From an uncultured Verrucomicrobiota bacterium (GTDB taxonomy: Bacteria; Verrucomicrobiota; Verrucomicrobiia; Limisphaerales; UBA9464), in contig CAIYFP010000491.1 of the NCBI GenBank assembly GCA_903925515.1, positions 1 through 19,873 on the forward strand: 19,873 nucleotides of DNA. The letters run 5' to 3'. A program made the position numbers and the translations under genes. The notes beneath the pieces are model-generated. The model did not search any database. It saw only the letters and a program-made list of their open reading frames with translations, and was not told the DNA's origin. This document shows positions 1-8,900 of the stretch, in pieces; within the stretch, counting starts at the first letter, position 1, and every line of letters begins with the position of its first letter.

Positions 1-218
1 CGTTCAGCGACACCGTGTTGTAATTGGCCGTGTCCGTCGGCGTGAACGTCACCCCCTGCGCTGCCGTGCCCACGCTTGGCTGCGTCGTCGGCGTCGTGAA
101 TGCAAAGCTGCCCGGCACGCTCGCCACGCCCCCGCTCAACGTCGAGCTCGCCAACATTTGCCCATACGTGATCGACGTTGCAGTCGGCGCCGTCGTGATC
201 GTCGGGCTTGTCTTGGAG
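1..218 (-). repeat. Third Ig-like repeat copy, cut by the window edge
   Basis: This copy matches the tandem pair at an offset of 828 bases (276 codons) from the copy at 816-1046. It is nearly identical to the copy at 1047-1277, including AATTACAACACGGTGTCGCT. It continues past position 1, so more repeats may follow. Confidence 0.8.
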
Positions 219-1942
219 GCGGACATCATCCTCAATTGGAAGCCGTTCCAGTTCGCCTCCAGGTTATTCGGATTCCCTGCCCAAAACTTCCCCGAGATCT
301 TTCCATCCCCGCCAACCGTGACACCCGAAAACACAAGGTAATTCTGACCAGCCACGAAGGTGCTGGCAGAACCACTCCCAGCCGTCGCGGTGATCGTCGT
401 GGTCCCGATGCTCATCGCAAGTTGCCTTCCAGTCCCGCCAACGTCGCCTTGGGTAAGCACGTAGAGATCATACGTTCCTGAAGGCAACCCGTTGAACTCG
501 AACGCTAAGGCCCCTGCCGCGCCGGATGCCGAATACACGCATGATCCCATCAGGTTCGAGTGGATTGTGTTCACGAAGCCATAGCCACTCGTCCGAGTGA
601 TCCACCCGGTGTTCCATCCACTCCACGCAAAGTTGGCCGTGCTGCTGCTCCCAGCGTCGGTCTTGAGGGCCACCGACCCGGAAGAACTGTACCGGAGGGA
701 ATTCCATGTCGCCCCGGCATTGCTGAGGACGCCACCCGCCCTCGTCTGCACGGCGCCACCGGAACCGGTAGCGGGCAAGAACTGCCCTTGGTACGTCACA
801 TAGGCTGAGCCGTTCACCGTCACGTTCACGTTCAACGACACCGTGTTGTAGCCGGCCGTGTCCGTCGGCGTGAACGTCACCCCTTGCGCCGCCGTGCCCA
901 CCGCTGGCTGCGTCGTCACCGTCGTGAATGAAAAGGTCCCCGGAACACTCGCCACGCCGCCGCTCAGGGACGAGCTCGCCAGCGTTTGCCCATACGTGAT
1001 CGACGTCGCCGACGGCGCCGTCGTGATCGTCGGCGTCGCCTTGTTGACCGTCACATTTACGTTCAGCGACACCGTGTTGTAATTGGCCGTGTCCGTCGGC
1101 GTGAACGTCACCCCCTGCGCCGCCGTACCCACTGCTGGCTGCGTCGTCGGCGTCGTGAAGGCAAAGGTCCCCGACACGCTCGCCACTCCCCCGCTCAACG
1201 TCGAGCTGGCTAAGGTCTGCCCCGACGTGATCGCCGTCGCCGTCGGTGCGGTGGAAATCGTCGGCGTCGTCTTGGCATTTGCCAACTTGAGTTGGAAGCC
1301 GTTCCAATTGGATTCTATGTAGGTCGTGCTGCCACTCCAGAACTGCCCGGACAACTTGCCATCGCTGCCCACGACGACGCCGGAGAACAGAAGGTAGTTT
1401 TGCCCGTTGATGAAGGTGCTTGAGGAAGCAACACCCGGAGTTGCGGTCTTCGTCGTCCCACCGACGGACATCGCGAGTTGCCGACCGCCTGCGCCGGAGT
1501 CTCCCTGGGTGTACACATAAAAATCATAGTTCCCGGGAGCCAACCCCTGGAACTGGAAATCCTTGCGGGATTCCGAGCCGCCGATAGAATACACGTAGCC
1601 GAGCATAAGGTTGGCGCTGGCCGTGGAGCTAAAGGCTTCGAAGCCATTGACTCCGGAAGCCACACCCCCTGATGAGCCCCAGTCTGTCCAGCCGAACTGT
1701 ACGGATGTGCTCTGGCCGGTGGCGGTTTTGAGGGCCACCGATCCCGAGGATCCCGCCCCAGCCAAGTCGCCAAGGATGATGGTGTTCCATGTTGCGCCGG
1801 CCGTGTTCAGCACGCCGCCCGCCTGAGTTTGGGCAGTCGGCGCCCAATCCGGCACAAAGTGCCCTTGATACACCTGAGCCAAGGCGGAGGCCGACAGCAT
1901 CCATGCCATGATGGCGGCGGAAACAAAGTCTTTGATCTTCAT
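1..1942 (-). CDS. Secreted modular protein with duplicated ~200-residue domains and Ig-like repeats (3' end beyond window)
   Basis: An open frame runs without a stop from the ATG at 1942 to the left edge, giving at least 647 residues; the C-terminus lies outside the window. Residues 1-22 form a signal peptide (MKIKDFVSAA, then a hydrophobic stretch ending ALAQ). Two homologous modules of about 200 residues follow (about 23-221 and 376-574), each opening with YQG[HQ]F and ending ESNWNGFQLKL or EANWNGFQLRM; they look beta-rich, possibly galactose-binding-like. Module 1 is followed by two Ig-like repeats of 77 residues and module 2 by a third, with the shared signature AQGVTFTPTDTA.YNTVSLN. No Shine-Dalgarno site is clear. 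The gene starts 55 bases after the calcium-loop gene and is probably the last or next gene of the operon. An extracellular or surface role is inferred; no catalytic motif is visible. Confidence 0.9.
   Translation of the reverse strand, partial: MKIKDFVSAAIMAWMLSASALAQVYQGHFVPDWAPTAQTQAGGVLNTAGATWNTIILGDLAGAGSSGSVALKTATGQSTSVQFGWTDWGSSGGVASGVNGFEAFSSTASANLMLGYVYSIGGSESRKDFQFQGLAPGNYDFYVYTQGDSGAGGRQLAMSVGGTTKTATPGVASSSTFINGQNYLLFSGVVVGSDGKLSGQFWSGSTTYIESNWNGFQLKLANAKTTPTISTAPTATAITSGQTLASSTLSGGVASVSGTFAFTTPTTQPAVGTAAQGVTFTPTDTANYNTVSLNVNVTVNKATPTITTAPSATSITYGQTLASSSLSGGVASVPGTFSFTTVTTQPAVGTAAQGVTFTPTDTAGYNTVSLNVNVTVNGSAYVTYQGQFLPATGSGGAVQTRAGGVLSNAGATWNSLRYSSSGSVALKTDAGSSSTANFAWSGWNTGWITRTSGYGFVNTIHSNLMGSCVYSASGAAGALAFEFNGLPSGTYDLYVLTQGDVGGTGRQLAMSIGTTTITATAGSGSASTFVAGQNYLVFSGVTVGGDGKISGKFWAGNPNNLEANWNGFQLRMMSASKTSPTITTAPTATSITYGQMLASSTLSGGVASVPGSFAFTTPTTQPSVGTAAQGVTFTPTDTANYNTVSLN
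219..815 (-). repeat. Second copy of the ~200-residue YQG module
   Basis: This encodes residues about 376-574 of the partial protein and is homologous to the first copy at about 1278-1879. Shared landmarks in order are YQG[HQ]F, QAGGVL/RAGGVL, AGATWN, GSVALKT, YD[FL]YV.TQGD, GRQLAMS, GQNYL.FSGV, DGK[LI]SG.FW and NWNGFQL. The two copies are more diverged from each other than the Ig repeats are, suggesting an older duplication. Confidence 0.8.
816..1277 (-). repeat. Tandem pair of 231-bp Ig-like domain repeats
   Basis: Two adjacent copies (1047-1277 and 816-1046) have an exact 231-base (77-codon) period and are very similar at DNA level, for example the stretch around GTGACGTTCACGCCGACGGA. Each encodes one Ig-like beta-sandwich beginning TPTI.TAP.AT.IT and ending in NVTVN. 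Boundaries are set by the period and are approximate. Confidence 0.85.
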
Positions 1943-1997
1943 GTTACGGTTTTCCGTCATCCACAGGGATTTCGCAGCAGGACAGGCTTGGTCTGGT

Positions 1998-2918
1998 TCA
2001 TCGAACGACAACCCGGAAGAACTTGAACGCTTCCCCTTCGGTCGGCGACGCAACCCTCACGCGCATGGGAGCCACGTCCTTGGCCGAGAAGGAGTCCCGC
2101 ACCTCGGCGCCTGCCTTTTCACCGGACACGGCAAACGTCGTGCGCCTCCAGGTCTTCAGGTCTGCCGAACCTTCCACCGTGTAGGTGCGCCCTTGGATCG
2201 ACAGGAACTCCAGGACCGGCAGGCCCAGTTCCATGGACTTCATCTCCACGACAAACCCATCCGCAGGGTCGAACGCATAGGTGCCGGCAAGGTACTCATT
2301 CAGGTTTGAAATCCCGTCCTTGTCGTCGTCCCCGTCCGGCTTGATGTCCGCGAGGGTTCCCCTATTCCTCAAGGCCGCCAGCAACGTCCGCTCCCATGCA
2401 TCCGGCAGCCCGTCGCCATCACTGTCCACGCCCAGCGTCAAGTCGAGCGCAGCACGCCCCGCAGGACGCGTCATCAATGTCGCCGTGCCGCTCATCTGGA
2501 TGGGCACGTAGGTCTGCGCCCCAATCCTCACCTTGAGCCGGAATGGCACGGCCGGGAACATGGCCGCCGGGGCGTAAGGGGTCTCCCTCGTCCCGCTGTC
2601 GATCGGGATCACCATGCGGTAGTTGCCATGGGCCGTTGCCGTGGTGCGAACCACGGTGGTGCCGAGCACGGCCCCTCCGGACTCGAGCACCACCGTCGCG
2701 TTGGGAGCGACCAACGGGTTGCCCTGCTCGTCCCGCACCATGCCTCGGACCTCGTGATGCGGGGTGGGCGGGAAGGCAAGCGACGCGGTGGCCAGCATGA
2801 CCGCGCCGAATGCAAACACGGTCGAATGCCATGCAGCCCTTCGCGTGGATCCACGACTCGGGGCGGATGCCGGTTGGGCATGGCGCTGCATGAAGGGCGA
2901 GAGATGGGTAGGGCGCAT
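1998..2918 (-). CDS. Secreted calcium-loop protein with carboxypeptidase-regulatory-like N-domain (306 aa)
   Basis: The start at 2918 is chosen because AAGGA lies 8 bases upstream; the frame stays open further upstream to 3302, but that part overlaps the giant gene antiparallel to nothing and only shadows it. Residues 31-49 form the hydrophobic core of a signal peptide after a long basic N-region. Residues 55-110 resemble a carboxypeptidase-regulatory-like beta-sandwich (EVRGMVRDEQGNPL, then HGNYRMVIP). Residues 165-212 hold two Asp-rich calcium loops: DSDGDGLPDAWE (165-176) and DDDKDGISNLNE (197-208), followed by YLAGT, a thrombospondin-3/EF-hand-like arrangement. The C-terminal domain (222-306) contains YTVEGSADLKTWRR and ends FKFFRVVVR, a beta-rich type often paired with such loops in Verrucomicrobiota. 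No catalytic residues are apparent. A calcium-stabilised extracellular structural role is inferred. Confidence 0.9.
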   Translation of the reverse strand: MRPTHLSPFMQRHAQPASAPSRGSTRRAAWHSTVFAFGAVMLATASLAFPPTPHHEVRGMVRDEQGNPLVAPNATVVLESGGAVLGTTVVRTTATAHGNYRMVIPIDSGTRETPYAPAAMFPAVPFRLKVRIGAQTYVPIQMSGTATLMTRPAGRAALDLTLGVDSDGDGLPDAWERTLLAALRNRGTLADIKPDGDDDKDGISNLNEYLAGTYAFDPADGFVVEMKSMELGLPVLEFLSIQGRTYTVEGSADLKTWRRTTFAVSGEKAGAEVRDSFSAKDVAPMRVRVASPTEGEAFKFFRVVVR

Positions 2919-2926
2919 GAGTGTCG

Positions 2927-2931
2927 TCCTT
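2927..2931 (-). promoter_or_regulatory. Ribosome binding site overlapping the stop of the giant gene
   Basis: AAGGA on the minus strand lies 8 bases before the ATG at 2918 and shares bases with the TAA stop (2930-2932) of the 2726-residue gene. It decides the start of the 306-residue gene and suggests translational coupling. Confidence 0.7.
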
Positions 2932-5900
2932 AGTTGCCGGAGTACGAATACGTGACGAAGTGCAGCTTGATGTCCTTGATCGTCTGCATGAACCGGTCCA
3001 CGCCCTCGTCCGGGTTGGCCAGCAAGGCATGCGCCGGGATGACGAGCTTCCATTGCGTGTTCCAGATGGAGCGTCCCACGAGCCTGTTGTTGGTGAACTG
3101 GGAGCGTTGCAGGCCGCCGCCGCCCGTGTAGAGGGAGGGGGAAAAGCTGGATCCTGATGGCACGGCGCGGAACGGCTGGTGCTTCCGGATCTCGAACAAG
3201 GTCTCGCTCAGGGAATCCGCCGATTGCCAAAGCTTCTTCGTGGCGAACTCGGATGCCCCGATGTTGAAGGGCATGGGCACCGCGAGGTCGTCCACCGCCC
3301 ATTCGCGCACCGTGCGTTGATCCCCCAAGGGCGGGCTCCGCATCCGGTCCACCCCGACGGGCAGCAAGTATACGTAGGGGGTCGCGGCCATCGCCAGTGG
3401 ATCAAGAAACCACGAACCGGGCTCCGTCGGAGACGTGGCCCCACCCGTCGTCACGGCGCCCGAGTTGGACGACGGCGACGCCATCCCGCGATACCCCTCC
3501 AAGGCGACGCCGGAGGCGAAGATCTTGGTCGCGAAGGATGCCGGGCTGAAATAGCTGTCGCCGGCGGCCAACGGCTGGCCGAAAAGATTGTTTCCGCGCG
3601 CGATCTCGGTGGAGAACGTGAACACGAAGCCTGGGACGGGCAGGCCGGAGCCGTCGTCCATCTGCAAGCAGTACCGAACCACGTCGGGATCCGCCAAGAG
3701 GTCCGCCCTGTAGGCATGGTTCATCACGTCGCGCCAGTTCAGGTCCCCGTCGCTGCCCGGCAGGATCCGGAAGTTCTCCGTCCTGAGTGACACGGTCGTT
3801 CCATAGGCATCGGGATTGTTAAATCCGAGCCGGCCCTTCAGCACATCCCAGTCGGCCTTCATGGACGCCAGCGCGCTGGACAACCCCGGGTCGCCCGTCG
3901 AGCTGCCGGCGAATTGCGGCTCGCCATTCCGGACGACTCCGAGGGCGCGCGAGGCCACGATGCCACGCGCGAACTGCCGGCCCGCCGTCGTGCCGAGGAG
4001 GCCCGTCTCATAGTCGTAGGCGTTGGCCGCCAGCAACGCGTACCGCGTGGCGAGGTCCTGCAACGTCTTGTAGCGCTCGAGCTTTTCGTTGCGGAAGAAA
4101 CGGAAGCCCGCGTCCCGCGTCCGGTACCCCTGCACCACCGACGCCATCCGCCGCCGGAACACCTCCCGCTCCGACTGGATGCGGTCGCCGTCCGCCACGA
4201 GCGTGGCGACTCCGCGCTGGGCGTCGTCGAGCTCGCGTACGCGCTGGTTGATGGTCCAATACCGTTGGTGGACCTTCGTCAGCCCATCCACGAGCTCCTT
4301 GACGGACCTCAGGAGTTCCATGTTCCGCTCCTCCGGCTCGATTTGGTTGAACTGGACCACGGCCTCCTGCGTGCTCTGCGACAATTCCAACGCGAGCACC
4401 GTCGCCTCCCGGGCCAAGGCCACCTTGTCGAGCACCGACACGGCGGTCGTTGCGGCCGCCTTCAGGGCCCCACGTGCTGGCGAAGTCATGTCACCGCCCG
4501 CCGCGACGCCCGCGATCAGGCTCTTGGGAACTCCCTCAGTGACGGAGGTTGCAATCTCGCTGACTTGCTCCTTGATCGCCTCCTGCACGGCCTGGAACAG
4601 GTTGTTGGCAAACTTCACCTTCTCGAGCACCAGCCCGCTGTTGAGCAGCTTTTCCCGCTTCGAGCGAATCGTGTCGTAGCTGGCGTTCAACGACTGGAAC
4701 ACCATGATGCTTTCCGTGAGGCCATCCGTGTCGGATTCGAGGAAGAGCAGTTCCTCCCTAAGCTTGGCATGAGCCATGATCTTCCTTGAGATCGCCTGCT
4801 GAACCTTTCCCGGCGAGCGCCGCCGCCCCGTCCATGTCGCCGGCTTCTCCGCATAGCCATGCGGCCCGATGTCCACCGAGAACACGAAGTTGGTCCCCTT
4901 CTTGCCGACCTCGAACACGATCCCGTTCCGATCTCGTCCCTCGGGTGTCTGCGTGCCGAGGTTGTCGTCGCCGGACACGTTCACGGTGACGTAGTTGAAG
5001 TCCGGATACTTGGACGTCAACCACGACGGGTCCAAGTCGAGGATTTGGATGCTGAACTCGGTTGATGCCGTGTATTCCGCCAATTGCGGGAAGTCGAATT
5101 CCGGAAGGTCCACATAGGCGTAATGCAGGAGGTCAGGCCCCTCGTAGCCTTGCTTGTAGAGCTTCCCGGGGCCCACGTCGTCGGGGTAGGGCGTCCCGTA
5201 GATCTCGATCAGCGAGGCCGTGTAGGCAGCCTCCTGCCTTGCAATGTTGGATTGCAGCTCGCCCAGCGAGTCGGTCTCGCCCCGCATCAGGCGGGTCACG
5301 TCCTTCGCGTCGTCAAAGGACGCCACTGCGTTCGCAAGCGCGCGCTTCGCCCGGCCGTACATCTGGTCGAAGTGGGTGCCGTCGTCCTTGCCGACCACCG
5401 CGTTCGGGTCGAGGTCGAAGGCCAAGCCCCCCTCGCTGATCCCCAACGGAGACAGGCCGCCCTCGCAATTGTCCACGGCCGTGTTCATCCCGGTTGCCAG
5501 CATCACCAACTCGTCCAGCTCCGGCACGGTGGTCCGGTCCACCCTTTGGATTCCCTCGTGCGTGGGGTCCGGGTCCACGGATGGAAGCACGGCGTTGGCC
5601 GCCAGCCAGTTGACATACGCGCCCTGCCCCACCCGGCTTGCCCAGTGGTCCGCGCCCCATCGGCGGACCGTGGACTCGGTGGCGCCCGTCTCGAGGTTTT
5701 GGAAGGTGCGATTGGGGTTTTCACGTGAGGCCGAAAGGTGGGACCAGCCATTCTGGCCGACGGCCTGGTAATCCTTGCGCCATGTCAGGTCGAAGATTTG
5801 GCGGCCGGACCGCGCCAAGGCGGCGGCTGCCGTCGCAAACTTGCGCTCGTCCTGGTAATCCACCGTCACCGCCTTCCCCAGCACGTTCACGGCCTCGACG

Positions 5901-8900
5901 CGAGGCACCCAGTCGAAGTGCGGGTTCAGCAGGAGCGAGTAATAGCCCTTCAATGCCGTGAGATAATGCCCGTACGCGTCGCCATGGCCCTGCGGGAACA
6001 TGTGGGCGGCATCGGCCGCGCCGATCACCCCGTCCGGGGCGCCGTCGGACTTCTCCTTGATGTTGTAGCTCAACGCATAGATGACCTCGCCGGAGTCAAT
6101 GCCGCGCGTGTAGTTCCAGAACATGCGGTTATAAACCGGCGCAATGTCCACGCCCGGCATCAGGAAGTCGTCCCGCCCCCGGAGAAGGCCGAGTTCCTCC
6201 TCCAGCAGGCTGGCCACCTGGCCCTTGAAGGCAAACAACGCGGTCGAGATGTCCCCGTAGTTCCTGTCCGCCGTGCCGATGCCGATCGTCGGGTCCGCGG
6301 CGTCGGCCCATGCCTCGTTGCCGAGGAGCATGTAAAGGTCGTTGAGATATCCGGCTGCAAGGAGCAGGGCGTCGTTGGCCGGGCCATAGTTGTATCCCGC
6401 CTCGATGCTTAGCATTCGCCCCCGCCTCAGCACGGTCTCGTAGATCTCGATCAAGCCGTAGTTGTTGATCGTGTCCAGGTTGAGCGCCACGTCGCCCTCC
6501 CACCGCTTCCCCGCCTGGGTCAACAGGCTCACGTCCGTGTTCACCTGGTTGTTGAACAGGTCCTTGACCCTTTGATTGAACGGGTTGATCCCCGCGAGCA
6601 CGCGCTTGATCCAGCCCTCCACGAGCACCGGCGCCGTCCATGCCGACCAGTCATCGCCAGTAGGGTTGGATGTCCAAAGCGGATGCTCCGGGTTCAAGGG
6701 CCGGTAACGCATCACAACGTAGTTGTCGCCAAGGGCCTGGATGCCCGCGCCGCCAATCATGACTCGTGGCAACCCTTGGGTCACCGGCCTGAGCGCCAAG
6801 TAGCGGGACATCGTCGAGTCGGTCAAAGGGGGTTGCCCGTCCACCGGCGCCGCGATCTTCCATTGGAACTCGTACTCCGCCTCACGCGCCGCGAAGTCAC
6901 CGGAGAACTGGAAGGTCACGAGCTCGCTCAACGGGTTCGCCGCCGGCAGCACCTTCACCTCGCCGCGCATCAGCGAGCCACCCACACGGAAAATGTGCAT
7001 CGACACCGGATCACCCTTTTGCGTGAAGGCCGTGCCGGAAGCCTCCATCACCGTCACGTACCCATCCCCGGGGCCCACCGCGCTGATCGCGTAACTATCC
7101 ACCGCCACGTTCGGGTTTCCCACCTCGGCGAGGCTCTGGACGTCAATGTCCTCCGACTGCGCCTCGTCGGCCATGTACGTGCCCGGCTTCTTGGGATCCT
7201 CCACAAACGTCTCAACCGTGGTCTTCAGGGCTTCCACCAACCCATCCCATGCCTTGCGCTCGGGATCGGCCCCTGGGCAAATGTCCTTCGCGGCCGCGAC
7301 GTCTTCCCGGCTCAGGGCGTTCAAGAGCAGATAGCTCGCGCCCAGCGCCTCCTGCCGGTATTCGCCCACCAAAACCAGCGAGCCCTTCTCGCCGCGGTTC
7401 GGATCCAAATAGATGCGTGACTGCAAGTGAGGGGGCAGCGTCGGAAAGTAATACCGTCCTTGATACAATTGCTTGGGGATGCTCGACGGGATTTGGCCCG
7501 TCGTCTTGAAGGCCTCCGCGATGTCCGCGTACTTGGCGCGGGTTGGGTCGTGCAACACCGCCGCCGGCTCCTTGGCCGTCATGTCCGACGCAATGCTTTG
7601 CTGGTAAAGGATATGTGCCGTCCTGAAGTCCCTCACCGCAGGAAGGCCGTTCACAGAACCCGCCAGCGTCGCCCCGAACGGCAACACCCCCAACGGCTTG
7701 GCCGAGTCCTTCGGGTCACGCTCGGGCCAATAGGGCCGGTACACGATGTCCAACGGCGCCGTGGACGACGAAGCCGGGTCGCCGATGTCCTGGCCGGAAG
7801 ACGTCCTCGGGCGCAGATAGGGAACGATGCTTCCCGCCGGCGGAGGACTGGCCATGCCCGGCCATGCGAAGCTGGGCTCCGTGCGGTAATAGTAACGGAC
7901 GGTGAAGCTGTTCGAGGGGTTGGGACTGCGTGCAAGGAAGGGAGCCCGGTTCGTGAATGTGACCACCGAGCCCGTGTAGGGGTTGGTGCTCGTTAGCGCG
8001 AGGTTGCCCGGGATGTTGGACGGCGACCCGGACGGGACTACCTGCATCGTGAACTGGCCCACCACGGCTGCCCCCTCGTACCGGTCCGTCACGGCGTATT
8101 CGACCGTGAACGTGCCTGCGGTTCCGGGGGCGCTTCCGGTCAGGTTCAACCCGGTGGGGGTGATCCACGAGGGGCCGGACTTCACGGTCAAGGCGAGGAA
8201 CTCCGACTGACGCGTGGCATGGATGGGGATCATGAAATCCCGGCTCGCCACCACCGTCACGGTGCCAAGGCCATCCATCGAGCCCGTCGTGGCGTTGTAT
8301 CGACCCGATTGCAACGTGGGCAGACCCGAATGCGGGCCGCGATACACCCACAGGTCATGCCGGCGGTCCTCATAGGTGAACTTCATGTAGTGACCGTGCT
8401 CACCCGAGGCCATGCCCGCGTTCCAATTCGCCGGGAGGTTTTGGGAACCCGTCGGAGGCTCGTAATTCATGGACCTCTCGGCGTCGCCTGAGCCCACCAA
8501 GGGCTGAGCAAGGAAGGACAGCGGCGGGGGTGGCTGCACGATCTGCCCGGCCGGGACCACATAGTCGAACACATAGCCTGCCGAAGGCTTTTCCCGGAGG
8601 ACCTTGTACACCGCCATCGCCGGGCGACCGTCCAAGGCCGCATACGACACCAAGACGTGCGGTTGGGATGAATAGGTACTGGAAGTCCCTCCCGTCAGGT
8701 TGAGGTCGTCGCGGGTCGCATAGGGAACCCCGGCGCTCATGATCGCATGTTCCTCGTTGGGATTGTAGCCCGCCAGCGAGGGGTCGTTCTGGCAGTAAAT
8801 GATGCCGCTGGCTTCCTCCACGCGCGCGTCCACGCCGCCCAACCGGCTGGCGAGCACGATTTCACGGGGTGCCGAGGGCCATGCGATCGTGTACCGGCCA

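Noticed and set aside
468..1307. 279-residue minus-strand open frame
   Set aside because: Its product is an Asp/Gly/His-rich low-complexity string, the typical shadow of Thr/Pro-rich repeats. The other minus-strand frame carries a signal peptide and well-formed Ig-like repeats.
2919..3302. N-terminal extension of the 306-residue gene up to 3302
   Set aside because: The extension would overlap the giant gene's 3' end on the same strand in another frame; its translation is Arg/Pro-rich, and the internal ATG at 2918 has both a ribosome site and a signal peptide.
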